Below are positions 53,600 to 64,000 of a DNA stretch of 64,000 nucleotides, piece after piece. Both the position numbers and the translations under genes were made by a program. Position 1 is the first letter of the stretch. Each line of letters opens with the position of its first letter. Source of the DNA: Breviolum minutum Mf 1.05b.01 (lineage: Eukaryota > Sar > Dinophyceae > Suessiales > Symbiodiniaceae); NCBI GenBank assembly GCA_000507305.1, contig DF239321.1, forward strand, positions 127,365-191,364. The letters run 5' to 3'. The notes beneath the pieces were generated by a model. That model saw only the letters and a list, made by a program, of their open reading frames with translations, searched no databases and was not told the origin of the DNA.

Positions 53600-54219
53600 T
53601 GGGGTTCGTTTGGCTCAAAAACTATGGGCTTCCAAGGGTGCAACAAAAACCTGTTGCTCCCGGGAGAGCCGAGAGCCATCAACAAATCAAAACATCGGAG
53701 AGAGCTCCACCAAGGAAAAGAAGAAAATCTCAGCTGGGCTTTTTGGAATACCCTAAGGTCAAAATAGATGGCACAGGCGCAGAGGTACCAAAAGGTAGGT
53801 TAGTAAAGGGTCTTTGGAAACCAATATGTAGGGACTGTGCCATCACTGTAATTACATGTTCAAATATTCAAGACTACTATTTGTGTTTGAAGCATGTTCA
53901 ACATGTTTTATTTTTCCGAAATGCACTAAATCAACTCACAAGATTCCAAGTGGTGATCTTGCAAATATGCATGGAAACCATTTTACCATATTTTATCCAA
54001 GCAACATTTGTAACATACACCCACTTTTCCCCATTATACATGGCTACCATATTTTGCATTTGATGACAATTTGTGTCCATGTTATCAGATGCAGAAAAAC
54101 CCTCAGGTTTACCAATTATGTTTCTCCCTAAGGTTGGTGGATCATGTGAAAGTGCACGAGGAGCTAAGGCTGGTGTAGATGTCACTCGGTCGCTTAGCCG
54201 ACTGGGTTGGATTTCTTGA
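53600..54219 (+). CDS. two-exon gene 3' end, basic linker protein
   Basis: Exon 53600-53794 (acceptor TGTCTAG) reads GFVWLKNYGLPRVQQKPVAP, GRAESHQQIKTSERAPPRKR, RKSQLGFLEYPKVKIDGTGA and EVPK, ending in phase 1 at a GTAGGT donor. Exon 54089-54219 (acceptor TTATCAG) restores an Asp codon and continues AEKPSGLPIMFLPKVGGSCE, SARGAKAGVDVTRSLSRLGW to TGA 54217-54219. Exact phase agreement is good evidence. A Lys/Arg cluster APPRKRRKSQ could be a nuclear localisation signal. Family unknown. Confidence 0.55.
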
Positions 54220-54586
54220 ACCTTTGGACATGGTTACGGCCATGATTTAAACCGACCTACTCTTAGGGATGATTTGAAGTTTTTGTTTGCCTTGGGTAGC
54301 CACATATCTCTCATATCTTCAGGTAGGTTTTGAGATGGGATTGATGAGAGGAGACTTCTTATTTTTTGTGGATGGGGGGGATGAAATGTCAGTAAACCAT
54401 ATGCTGTAGAACCATTTGAAATTGGTAGTATGGATTCAAGGTGGCAGTGCGAGTTTTTTTGGCCATCAAGATTTTGTAGATGCAGGTGAGAACTATGAAA
54501 GATCAAATGGATCATAATGGTTCAGTATGATGATGAAAAATGTTTTCCCAAGATGTTTGAGTCCACAACAGATGTGTGATTTTGTT

Positions 54587-54700
54587 AAATTACACCCCGG
54601 AAAACTAACATGTCCCCTGAAAAGGAGAGCCATTTCAAAAGGAAAGGCAAGAGTCTTCAAACCAGAGTTTTTCAGAAAAAAGGGGGGTTTCTGGAAAAAA
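54587..54700. repeat. family A element copy 6 (one end recognisable)
   Basis: Left end TTACACCCCGGAAAACTAAC plus ATGTCCCCTGAAAA, then CATTTCAAAAGGAAAGGCAA as in other copies. The right terminus is eroded. Confidence 0.5.
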
Positions 54701-55168
54701 AAAACCTGGTCACAAAAAAAAAACAATCCTGGCACTCCATGGAGGCTCTAGGCTTTTAGATTCAATACTCCAGTGAAGCCCAGGTGCGTGGCGCCTCGCA
54801 ACCAGTTTGGAAAGCTTAGGGTTGGAGGTGGTAAAAACCGGTTTAGTTCGGTGCATGTCTTTAAGGAAAACATAAATAACACATGGGGATTGGATACACT
54901 CAGATTTGACCGAAGGTACATGTGTAGTTTTGTTTACTATTACATTCTTGAATGCAATATCATCAACCTTTGGGGTGGAAATTTTCAGCCATTCATCTTC
55001 CTACTGCTTTTCCCAATGTCTGTCCCCCATTTTTTAACAAGGGATGGTAGAGGTCCCCAATGTTACGTGTAATTTTCAGTAGTTCTTGGGTTGCCCCTCC
55101 TCCATTGAAATAGTCAGTAGTTTGAAGGGCAAAGCTAAAACAATTGGCAGAAAAGACATGAGAAGTAT

Positions 55169-55366
55169 GTGATGATGCTTGTGTTTGTGGTTGCTAAAAA
55201 CGGGGACGATTACCGCCATTGGGCTACCCAAGAAACACAACTCACTTCCTCAAGGTCCTTCGTGGCTGCCGGATTTCGGACCATGCAGGACCGGAAAACG
55301 ATGTTTCCTAATTTTGTTTTAAGTGACCCACCGCATGTCTTGGAAAAGAGGTCCCTAAGGTATTGA
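55169..55366 (+). CDS. ORF or exon, 65 codons
   Basis: Reads MLVFVVAKNGDDYRHWATQE, then TQLTSSRSFVAAGFRTMQDR and KTMFPNFVLSDPPHVLEKRS to TGA. The wording is protein-like and GC rises locally. It may be an exon of the same gene as the ORF ending at 55728. Confidence 0.35.
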   Translation: MMMLVFVVAKNGDDYRHWATQETQLTSSRSFVAAGFRTMQDRKTMFPNFVLSDPPHVLEKRSLRY

Positions 55367-55482
55367 CCCCAACAACCTTAAGTTGGATAGAAGTCAGAAG
55401 CTCTTTAACTTCCTAAAAGAGCATTTATAATAGTTTACAGTTTACAGTTTTATAGCTCAACAAGTAGTTATAGTTCAAAAGG

Positions 55483-55728
55483 GTTGGACATCCAAGCGGA
55501 GTTCTTGATTTGGGAACTTGTCCGGAAGAAGGCCAAGAAGACCCTGCAGAAAAAAAGACAGAAAGAAGATCATGTAACGTAGAGAGAGATAAATCCGGAG
55601 GAGCTGGGGTGGCATTTGCACAGGCTGGTGGTTTAGTTTGGCACCTCAAAGAGCGATTTGGAGGTGCCCTTTGCAACCGAAATCAAGCCTTAATAAAAGA
55701 TTTCACCGAGAGGGTCAAAGACGTTTGA
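55483..55728 (+). CDS. terminal exon or ORF, about 80 codons
   Basis: The frame is open after an in-frame stop and an acceptor-like TCAAAAG, reading GHPSGVLDLGTCPEEGQEDP, then AEKKTERRSCNVERDKSGGA, FAQAGGLVWHLKERFGGALC and ...ALIKDFTERVKDV at TGA 55726-55728. Acidic/basic linker followed by a helical end. Not recognised. Confidence 0.42.
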   Translation, partial: VGHPSGVLDLGTCPEEGQEDPAEKKTERRSCNVERDKSGGAGVAFAQAGGLVWHLKERFGGALCNRNQALIKDFTERVKDV

Positions 55729-56159
55729 TTAGACACATCAATTGTAATTTGTAATGTTTTTAGATTGATCACTTCAAACAATGAAACTGGAAAACACGGG
55801 CATGGTTTTTTTAGAGTTAGCGCCCAAGAACAGAAATTTACATATATTTACTTGATACATTCGAGGTGCATGAGGTTGAAAAAGGGGCATAGCTGTTAGT
55901 CGTATCAACCTACACACCTCCCACTGCTCGATCGGATCACCTGTGTTGCCTATTATTTGGTGAAGGGGAATCAATTTGTGAACCTATAGAGCTTCAGTAA
56001 ATTGGTGCCGTTGGTTATTAGGATTCACTACCAATTGAGGCGGGCAAATAAAGAATTCACCAGCCTGATGTGAAACATCTTGATGGCAACCAGAAATCCG
56101 GCGTGAAAACCAGTTGAGGTTGGTAGTTGTTTCCCATGATTTAACTGGTTTTATCACCA

Positions 56160-56196
56160 TCCCAGGTGGTGCCAGATTTCTTCCATCAACAGTATG
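56160..56196. repeat. family C element, half copy
   Basis: Only the right arm: CCAGGTGGTGCCAGATTTCT plus TCCATCAACAGTATG. A partial family D end (TTTTTCAGATGAGTTG...ACCAACTAGAT) lies nearby at about 56360-56408. Confidence 0.55.
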
Positions 56197-56408
56197 TCCA
56201 TTATTAGGTAGAAAATCGGGGTCTGGTTGAGGTTTATGTACACCTAGGGTATCACAGAAGGAAATTTATTTTTTATAGAATTCTACAACTACCTGCTGGT
56301 TACACATAGAAATGCGGTGTATATACTTATGTACCGTTTGAGGAAGACAAACCTAGTTGCCAACTACATTTTTTCAGATGAGTTGAATCCAACAACTACC
56401 AACTAGAT

Positions 56409-57758
56409 TGTCCATTGACATATGGTTCACCATCCATGACTGTGCTGAGTTGGTTGAGAGGATTATGAATGAGTTTCCAAGGGGGACCTTGTCATATGTC
56501 ATATGCTAAGCATCCACAATTTGCATATGTTTCCGTTGCAGCTGGACATCATTTTCAAGACCATTTTGTTTCAAGCATGTCTGTCTACTTCCGATCTGGA
56601 TTAAACAAGGAAGTTCAGTGTTTATGTCAAAAGCATAGCAGAAAACAAGAGGTTCTCACCGCTCGACCGCTGGGTTTGTGCTCAAAACATTGCTTTTTGT
56701 GAAGGTTTACTTTACTGTGGTTTGATCTTCTTTACTTTGAATAGGTGTATAGTGGTTTGTCACTTGGTTCTGGCACATGTTAATCCCCTTTAGTTTTCAA
56801 AAGCGAGTGTCATTGAAAACGAATGAGTCATGATATGAACCCTGTAGGCTTGCATCAGCAGCTGGTTTGTTTTCATCAAAAGGACGCTCAAATTCACTGA
56901 CAATATCCAACCATAAACTTTTCCTCAGTAAGTCCGCAGTGTTTGTTATCATGTCATCTTAATGTTTTTGCAAATCATAGCTTAAGCAGTCCTTTTTTGG
57001 TCCTATGCATTTGCCGGTTATAGTTTTGCAGCATTCTCCAATCCTCAAGTTCCAACGTCAAACTTCCCCATTCCCAGTGTTTACAACCTGCATTTTTCAT
57101 GTTCGGAAAAAAACTTGATTAGAAACTGCAGTTGCTACCTACAGCAATAATATTTTTCAAGATATAGATATATACAGCATACCAGTTGCATGTTTTGTTG
57201 ACACCAATCTTTAGATTTGTTCCACTTGGAAAACACCTGGGTTTTCCCATAGGTTTCTCGCTACTAAGCTACCAATCATTTTCGGATTCCGCAGATCCCA
57301 AGTTTTTTGTTTTTCTGAAAAAAATCGTGGTTTTTCTCTGAACCTCGGCGGGTCTCGGTGTTCCAACGTTGCCATGTTGGGGCACTTTGGCCGGTGCATT
57401 TCCTATTTTCGGAAGGTGGGTCCCCAAGATTCGTTGCGGCAAGATGGGATGGAAGAGTGTGTATGTGTATTTTCACCATTTGAAGGATGAAAAAGAATTC
57501 TTTTTGGAATGGATGCCATGTTTAATTTATTTGTTTCATTTGGGAGGAAGATGATCCAATTAAATCATAAGATTCAAATGATTTGAAATCATCAATGGAT
57601 CCAATTACTTAATCCAATTGATCACTATTTTTGATGATCCAATGGATCCAATTCACTGATAGTATATAATTTGAAATCATTAATTATATATCATTGCCTG
57701 CATCGAGGTCTAATTTTAGAAGTCCCTGGCTCTAATGTTAGGTGTATCCCCAACCCAG
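56409..57758. other. no gene supported
   Basis: AT-rich sequence. A set of imperfect direct and inverted repeats of ATGGATCCAATT and GATTTGAAATCAT occupies about 57560-57690. A forward frame at 56469-56702 is open but unsupported. Confidence 0.35.
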
Positions 57759-57969
57759 GCCACCAGTGGACAGTAAAAAGGGTGTAGAAGTGAAGGATTC
57801 TTTACGACAACTACGTCATGATCCTGGTGCTTATTTGAAACTAATACTTCCTCGGAGGAGGATACAGGTCAAAACAATACACATCGCTTGCAAACTTCTC
57901 ATTGCCATTCATCAGGTCTTTCTTGCCACACTGGTTGGAACTGCTGCTCTTCTACTGTGGGGATTCTTG
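57759..57969 (+). CDS. exon encoding a transmembrane segment
   Basis: Acceptor CCAACCCAG and a consensus donor CTTG|GTGAGT bound a 211-nt exon. It reads PPVDSKKGVEVKDSLRQLRH, DPGAYLKLILPRRRIQVKTI, HIACKLLIAIHQVFLATLVG and TAALLLWGFL: a basic soluble part (RRR at the boundary) followed by a hydrophobic helix of about 25 residues, so a membrane protein with the basic side probably cytosolic. Family unknown. Confidence 0.5.
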
Positions 57970-58791
57970 GTGAGTGGCGGTGATGTTGGAATTCTTTTTG
58001 TTTCGGTATAGGTATGGATGCTGCAAAGACTGGCATGCAAGTGTGAAGAGGACATATATAGCAGACCTATTTATTGAATGACATGTGTAAATTTCACATT
58101 TTAATTATACATGCCATTTCCGAAAATACATATGCAATGCAAAACATGCAGTACAACTATACAGTATGTTCTAGTATTACCAGTCAGATGCACTGCACTG
58201 CACAATATCTCATCGGTTATTTTCAATCAGGTAACATTGGGTAGTTTGCCCATCATTGGTTTTGAAAAAAAATGGACCTTCAGACCTTTAAGCGGTAAAC
58301 CTTCGTTTTTCCAAATCAACTTTCATTCAAAACGTACCGGTTGCGTTTGCACAGAAACTAAGATTTAACTCTTTGATCGTTTATTAGGTGTTTCCAAAAA
58401 ATATATACATCTTTGATTTCATGGTCCATTTTTCTTCTGCCTTACTAAGTTGAGAGAACCAACAAAATCCCATAGATTTGTTCACTTACCACCCACCCTC
58501 CAAGTTGGGTGGTGTTTGAACCCTAACGGGTTTCCTTAATGGCACCATTTTTCCTATCCATTTGGCGAAACCCCCTTTGAGGGTGGTCTCCGTTGGTTTT
58601 TTCAGGTGGATTAAACGATGGCAAGATGAAGATGCAGAAGAAGGGCAACTCCAAAGGCCCGAAGATGAAACGGATGAAAAACTGGATGTTTCTCCAAAAA
58701 AATCAGATTCGAAAGAAGTTACACACACACACAGAAAAACCTAGGGACCCATGTCTCCCCCCAAAAAAAATAAGGGGTTACTAATCGGATT

Positions 58792-58882
58792 AAGCCTGGA
58801 AAATTAAGATGGAACTCAAGAGTTGAGGTTTGAAACTCAGATGATTTTCCGGATTTCAATTGGGTGATCTTTAGGTTCCATG
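58792..58882. repeat. introner-like element, family H copy 3
   Basis: Left AATTAAGATGGAACTCAAGA; right GGTGATCTTTAGGTTCCATG plus TTA. The ends are inverted repeats around GGAAC/GTTCC, and the core GAGGTTTGAAACTCAGATGA matches the other H copies. Confidence 0.55.
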
Positions 58883-58984
58883 TTACTTCTCAGGGTTTTT
58901 TTCACACAACAAACACGACAAACAGGAGACAAAAAGGGGATTATGGTGGTTACAGCCAGCCTCAACCCAATCCTCTACACCAGG

Positions 58985-59194
58985 AAATGAGGGAGTATTA
59001 AGGGATTATTAAAGTTACTGAGGGAGTCTTAAGGGATTATGATGGTTATTCACCCCTTAATAAGGCCTTATTTCCCAAAACGGGAACCAAGCATGTAATC
59101 TAGGTGGGTGGTCCCTCAAATGTTTTCCCTATTTGGGGAAATTATTGAAAATTTGACGATCATATTTTTCAGATAGGTCGAAACCACCAACTAG
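58985..59194. repeat. composite repeat: family E + family D copy 4
   Basis: Family E (AAGGGATTATGATGGTTATT, CACCCCTTAATAAGGCCTTA, TTTCCCAAA, GCATGTAAT) is followed immediately by family D (CTAGGTGGGTGGTCCCTCAA to CGAAACCACCAACTAGA). The same order recurs at 62541-62719. Confidence 0.7.
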
Positions 59195-59671
59195 AAACAT
59201 ATTGAGAGTTTTTTGTTTGCAACATGCTTCTTACTTGAGTATGTATTTGTAGTTGGTTGTTGATTGTTGTTGGTTCCTGGCACCAAATTGACTTGGAAAG
59301 CCAATGTACTAACCAAACCACTGAATGTTCAGAAGTGTGCTGGCAATGGTGCCTAAAACCAAGTTTCGTTTTTTGAAATCATCATTTTCATGTTCCAGTC
59401 GTGTATTTTCTTGGCATCCAAGGTATTTTGGGGGTATCCCCCACCCACTAACAGTGAAATGATCCTGTACTCGTTTATGAAGGGCCTCCTATAAACCAAC
59501 ACACTTTCCACTGTTAGTGGCGCCCGGGGGTACTGTGTCCAATCACAGGCGGGAGGCAGTGCACATTGTTGGGAAGCCTGAGGGTGGATGGGTAGGATTA
59601 TGTATAATATAAGGAGATGTGAACGAAAAGCCATGGGTTTTGGCAGCATGAAGGTTGGTGTTGGGAATTGA

Positions 59672-59743
<72 letters not shown>
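59672..59743. repeat. (GAT)24 microsatellite
   Basis: Twenty-four uninterrupted GAT units. On the minus strand one frame reads polyisoleucine, which is very unlikely to be translated. Confidence 0.95.
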
Positions 59744-59744
<1 letters not shown>

Positions 59745-60094
59745 TTTGGATACTTGTTCATCGTTTTGTGCATCTAATCATTCTTATACATACAATATGT
59801 GAGCGACTTGAATTTATCCGGAGTACGCTCCAGTAAACCCCGAACATTATCAATGGAACCTGAAGTGTCTTAAAACATTTGTTTCAGTTGAAGACTTTCT
59901 AACCATAGACGTGACTTGATTGCCAATTGCTGATCTTGTGCTAAGGATGATGCAGCGCGCGAGGCACAGACCAGTGGCAAAAAATATGTGAGTTGTTGAG
60001 TGCCTTTCGTGTTACATATAACCCAATAACTGACAGTATATGTACCAAATGAAACGGCATCATTGTCGAAGATTTAACATGAGACTCTAAGGGT

Positions 60095-60235
60095 ATGGGT
60101 GCCAGGCGTTGGCCAGACATTTGCGACGACCTGAAGAAGAAGCCGTTGGACCTGTGTGGGGCGGCCCTTAGGGTGGCACATGGTGATCTTGCTAGAGATT
60201 TTTTTTGTCATCCAAAAGATGGTATCTGGCAGTGA
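60095..60235 (+). CDS. 46-aa ORF or exon, unknown protein
   Basis: ATG 60095 opens MGARRWPDICDDLKKKPLDL, then CGAALRVAHGDLARDFFCHP and KDGIWQ to TGA 60233-60235. Charged, helical, locally GC-rich. A mini-exon at about 59947-59990 (DDAAREAQTSGKKY, ending at GTGAG) lies upstream and may be linked. Confidence 0.4.
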   Translation: MGARRWPDICDDLKKKPLDLCGAALRVAHGDLARDFFCHPKDGIWQ

Positions 60236-60251
60236 TTAAACATAGGAGTAT

Positions 60252-60674
60252 TTGGAAGGTGTATTGGGAGTGAAGAGCTGTTTTTTTTTGAATTGCTGTA
60301 TTGGCGTTTGGAAGATGGAGATGTTACTGTCGCTGCTTTTTTGGGGTTGGTGTTTCCATCTTATGACAGCCAAACCCAGAGAAAATACAAATGTTTTCAG
60401 GGAAATGGGCACTTCACAATGCCCAACTATATCCAAACATACAAGTGATTATCTACCAACATCTCCAACAATTCTAGGTGATGCACTTTACATAAATGTG
60501 AGGATTTTCCAAGTAATTTCCTTTAAGAAAAGAAATGCACCAGCTATACACTATGAAACCACAGCTTTTATATATACCACCTCTTTAAATCCATCAAACT
60601 TTTTTTTTGGAGGGTCATTCTGTTTCAAACCAGGCGCGTGCTCACTCCTTTGTCAGCTGCGGAAACCATTGTGA
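60252..60674 (+). CDS. 140-codon frame, weak
   Basis: Opens MEGVLGVKSCFFLNCCIGVW, continues EMLLSLLFWGWCFHLMTAKP, and ends GACSLLCQLRKPL at TGA. The hydrophobic first part could be a signal or membrane segment, but it spans T runs. The tail follows an acceptor-like CAAACCAG. Coding is uncertain. Confidence 0.25.
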   Translation: MEGVLGVKSCFFLNCCIGVWKMEMLLSLLFWGWCFHLMTAKPRENTNVFREMGTSQCPTISKHTSDYLPTSPTILGDALYINVRIFQVISFKKRNAPAIHYETTAFIYTTSLNPSNFFFGGSFCFKPGACSLLCQLRKPL

Positions 60675-61596
60675 GTCGGGGGTCCTCTAATTTGGATGCA
60701 ACGATGGCGTCACACCACCTCACCGCAAAAGGTTTATAGTTGAGAAAGGATATTCAGACTCGTTTTAACAGGAATCTAGAATGGTGGGTTAGTGAAATAT
60801 GCGTAGGGTATGATCAAATTCACTCTGTTTATACTGTAATTGAAGTTTTAACACAAGTACTGTACATGGCAAGCCGGAAACACAAAGACATCAACAAACA
60901 ACGAAACAACAAAAACAGTTGAAGATTTGCTTCCTTTGGAATTACTTGAGCCACTGACATGTGTTTTAGTTTGCAAGTTTGGAAGTGATTGAATTGCATT
61001 TTGGATCATGGTAAGTTCATCCAAAACTAAGTTGGATTTCAAGTATGAAGTAAGTTGCTGACAAGCCAGCTCACTCTATGATTTCTTATCGATAGAATTG
61101 GTTGGACATGTCAAAATTTGCAGAGAAGGACCATCCAAGTACTTTCCAAGCATGGGAACATGGCAGGCCTCACCCCACCATCATTTAGATAAATGGTGAT
61201 TGAGTAGGATAATCCAAACCTTGACATGACCTTTGCTACAGTATGCTGATTTTGTTTTTGTAACTGCTTTTTGAAGCACAATTTTTGCGAGAACCAATGG
61301 TGAATGAATTTGTCCTTCACTTGGTGTATTTAAAAAGAAAGTTGTTTTTTCCTATCTTTTTTAGTGTATCTACTTTGAAATTATCCCAATGTTGCTTCTA
61401 ATCTGCAACATGAACACAATGCTACACATACAACAAATTTGTTTGAATTACGGTATCCATTTTGACCTATACACGTTTTTTTTCCAAGTCACACGGACTC
61501 CACCTCTTTCGTTTCGAAAACCCCCAGGTCCAGCTCTCTCAGATGCGAGTTGGGAATTACCTGAAGCTGCCGACCTCGGTGCGGTTGGGCAATTTG

Positions 61597-61760
61597 TTAA
61601 GGGATAATGATGGTTAATAACCCCTTCCAGGTGATTCAAGCCGTGCCCTTTTCATCCCCGATCGTTGGAGGTCACCAACAACCTTTCCAAAAGGTCGCGT
61701 GAACTCACCATCCCAAAAAAGTCACGGCTTGAATCACCAGGTTAATAAGGCCTTATTTTT
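61597..61760. repeat. family E element interrupted by family F copy 2
   Basis: Family E sequence (TTAAGGGATAATGATGGTTA, then ACCCCTT) is split at 61626 by a 115-bp family F element (61627-61741: CCAGGTGATTCAAGCCGTGC to CGGCTTGAATCACCAGG) and resumes TTAATAAGGCCTTATTT. TT is present on both sides of the insertion, while intact copies have a single TT. Confidence 0.8.
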
Positions 61761-61996
61761 TTGGGGGGGGTGGGGGGTTGGCATTGGGGTGTCATGTTTC
61801 ACAATTTCACACACAGTGATTTACAGCAAAATATCAGAGTGATGTTTTAAAACATCTATCAAGTGACCTTCTCTTCAGGATAAATTTATCTATCTCCACT
61901 CGAGTGGTGATTAGATTTTTCGAGAGACTGATGCATCTCAAACATCACCATCTTCCCAACCTTCCCCTAATTCATTATTCCCCCCCGCATATATTA

Positions 61997-62110
61997 TACC
62001 TCCCTGAAAACAAACATATCCCCTAAAATTCGATAGTTGGAAGATGAACATGTTCTTTATAAAATGGTCCAGTTTTTAGGGTAACATCTTCATTTTTTTG
62101 GCGGGTACCC
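61997..62110. repeat. family A element copy 7 (diverged)
   Basis: Left ATACCTCCCTGAAAACAAAC plus ATATCCCCTAAAATTCGATA, then GTTGGAAGATGAAC. The right end has decayed to TTTTTAGGGTAACATCTTC near a GGTACCCGGGTACC palindrome. Confidence 0.5.
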
Positions 62111-62400
62111 GGGTACCCTTCCTCCCATAATCATGAAGTGAAAAGTGGATCCCCCCCCACCCCAGTAGCATTTACCCTTCGCCAACAGCCATTTTCCACT
62201 TCCATGATTATATAATATTATATATCTGGTCAAATTCTAGCGACCTCACACGACCTGGGCCCCCAAATTGGTGGTTTAGTACGGGAAATCCCCGGGAATT
62301 TCAGGGGTTTCCCTAGGTTGGTGGAATATATATCATAATTTGGCCAGATCTATGGGAGAAAGGGAGCCAACCTTCCATTCCAACCTTCCCATCTTCGTCA

Positions 62401-62492
62401 ATGCTTCGTCCCCATCTTCCGCCAGGTCCCGAAGATCCTTCTGCTCCGCAGAAGTCGGTGGCTTCGACGTCCGTAGAGGTGGAGGAGACACG
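62401..62492 (+). CDS. short exon, Pro/Ser-rich
   Basis: Reads MLRPHLPPGPEDPSAPQKSV and ASTSVEVEET, ending in phase 2 at a GTAGGA donor. An acceptor-like CGCCAG lies inside (62426), so the exon may start later. Another forward frame and a minus frame are also open. Confidence 0.33.
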
Positions 62493-62540
62493 GTAGGAGA
62501 TTTATATAGAGCCAACGTGAGTTACCCCCTAGGGGGGTTG

Positions 62541-62719
62541 AAAATTATGATGGTTATTTACCCCTTAATAATGGCTTATTTCCCAAACATGGTTTCCCAA
62601 GCATGTAATCTAGGTGGGTGGTCCCTCAGTCATTTTTGTTCATGTTCATCCCCTATTTGGGGAAAGATTACCGTTTTGACTAAATATTTTTCAGATGGGT
62701 TGGTTCAACCAGCAACTAG
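62541..62719. repeat. composite repeat: family E + family D copy 5
   Basis: TTATGATGGTTATTTACCCC, TTAATAATGGCTTATTTCCC, GCATGTAAT, then CTAGGTGGGTGGTCCCTCAG to GGTTCAACCAGCAACTAGA. Same order and junction as at 58985-59194. Confidence 0.75.
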
Positions 62720-63470
62720 ATTAAATAATTATCTTCCCTCAAATTAGCATAGTCCATTCGAAGTCATGTTTGAAGATGTTTTTCGTTTATACCTTTGTTT
62801 CGTGGAGGGTACCTGCAACGGCCCCCCTCCCCCAAGTTTGGGTAGGTTTTTTTCAAAGGGCTCTCAGGGCTTATGAGTTATCCTAACCCTGGCTGCTTGG
62901 AAGAGAGGTCAAAATGGATAGCTGTAAATGACCTTTAGAATTTCAAGATGTTGCAGTTGCCATATGTTACCATACTGTTCCGACCACTCAGTCAGGCCGG
63001 TGTTTCTACCTTTACATACTGGTACCCCGTAATGTTCCCAAATGTAGATATGGATATTGTAACATGTATACCGTAGACTTTACTGTTTCAGTTCCAACAT
63101 TTGGGCCTTATTTTTTGAAAAAACTGAATTTAACTTAGAATACCTTGCTGAGGTACTAGCAATTGCCGTCAGGCAGTTGCCGGCAAGTGTGCGCTATTAT
63201 TACGCATGTTTGGATATAGTTTCTGGTACAAGTATGTATGCTATACAAGTATTTTTTCCAGTTGCCAGTTTTTAGATGGTTCTAGTATCAACCAGAAACC
63301 CTTTCCGAAAACTTGATGTGTATGTCTCTTAATTGGTCCAGTGAACCTTGCGCACAAGTTTCCACGTTACATTATTCAGATCGCTGGATCGCTTCTGGAC
63401 AATCTCCACAACCCTACGTAATTTCTCAACATTTGTTGCAGCGCTGGTTCTTGGATAATGATTGATAGAT
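62720..63470. other. no gene supported
   Basis: AT-rich sequence with no exon that I can support on either strand. Confidence 0.4.
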
Positions 63471-63579
63471 GATACTGTTGATGGAAGAAATCCTGCACCA
63501 CCTGGGATAGTTAAAACACTATAAATAATGGGATAATAATCATCCTTGGTGGTGCAGGATTTTGTCCATCAACAGTATC
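63471..63579. repeat. MITE-like element, family C copy 2
   Basis: GATACTGTTGATGGAAGAAA plus TCCTGCACCACC at the left; GGTGGTGCAGGATTTTGTCC plus ATCAACAGTATC at the right; core ATAATGGGATAATAATC. A complete element of about 109 bp with inverted ends of about 32 bp. Confidence 0.85.
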
Positions 63580-64000
63580 ATGCTCAAAAATATTTGTTTG
63601 ATCAATGTATACGACAAGATCAGCAAAGGGAATCCTCTAAGAGTTCAATTGTTGCATGTAATTACCGATATGTTCAAGCTCAATATGCCAATATACAACA
63701 CATTCCTTCACAATTCCAGTGGAATATTGATGCTTTTGGGGGGCCGGTGGCCGAAGTCTCTAAATCGAAATCTATATGGAAACCAACCAGCATGTAGAAC
63801 CCATAGGAAAGATGGGGATGGAAACAAACAAAAGGATCATGTTTCATGTGCAAGGCGTTAGCCATGTGAAAGATATTGTTTCGGCCTTGCTTCTCTCTTC
63901 GATGTTCCACTTTACAGGAAACATTACGTATTCTGAATACTTGAAAGAGGGATAATTTGGTGATACCTGTGGAGTAATGATACATATTGAAAACACGTGT

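Noticed and set aside
59543..59773. ORF with polyisoleucine run
   Set aside because: Translation of the (GAT)n microsatellite on the opposite strand; not plausible as protein.
1..64000. Dinoflagellate spliced-leader copies (CCGTAGCCATTTTGGCTCAA) or CRISPR-type arrays
   Set aside because: Looked for by eye on both strands; no match to the leader core and no regular repeat-spacer array was seen. Absence of the leader does not argue against a dinoflagellate in 64 kb.

Overview
This window looks like nuclear DNA of an intron-rich protist, most likely a dinoflagellate and possibly of the Symbiodiniaceae. The reasons are: short exon-sized open stretches bounded by GT...AG splice signals; a ubiquitin-like/RCC1-repeat gene whose repeat wording (VVTWG...GGDSSAV...LKGVQQIQ) is, from memory, typical of Symbiodiniaceae proteins; long intronless nuclear NUMOD4/HNH proteins; and many short inverted-repeat elements in introns, like the introner/MITE-type elements reported from dinoflagellate genomes. 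There are no bacterial operons, ribosome binding sites, rRNA genes or CRISPR arrays, and I did not see a dinoflagellate spliced-leader sequence. The taxonomic call is inference.

Layout. 0-3.4 kb: isolated plus-strand exons. 3.38-4.66 kb: intronless two-module HNH endonuclease-like gene (HNH-1). 5.6-6.5 kb: clustered inverted-repeat elements. 7.2-9.9 kb: nearly gene-empty. 9.9-16.1 kb: plus-strand exons including a Pro/Ala- and DPF-motif-rich, trafficking-adaptor-like protein that ends in a Gly/Cys-rich 48-bp tandem repeat. 16.4-19.9 kb: a block best read on the minus strand, tail-to-tail with the previous gene. 21.1-22.3 kb: a second HNH gene (HNH-2), paralogous to the first. 23-39.5 kb: multi-exon plus-strand fragments of unknown function, several joined by introns whose phases agree. 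41-48 kb: EF-hand exons flanking a ubiquitin-like/RCC1 gene with broken frames. 48.5-49.5 kb: minus-strand exons. 50.4-50.7 kb: a large GTN trinucleotide array. 52-64 kb: sparse exons and the densest set of inverted-repeat elements, including a nested insertion.

Functional links between genes are not evident; this is a eukaryotic neighbourhood, not an operon. The most notable content is (i) the pair of HNH genes built from repeated NUMOD4-HNH-helix modules, (ii) about eight families of short terminal-inverted-repeat elements in some 30 copies, one nested with a clean empty-site comparison and one apparently supplying a splice acceptor, and (iii) the Gly/Cys tandem-repeat exon. Exon boundaries are hand-read without transcripts. 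For most short exons the confidence is modest, because antisense frames are often open too.
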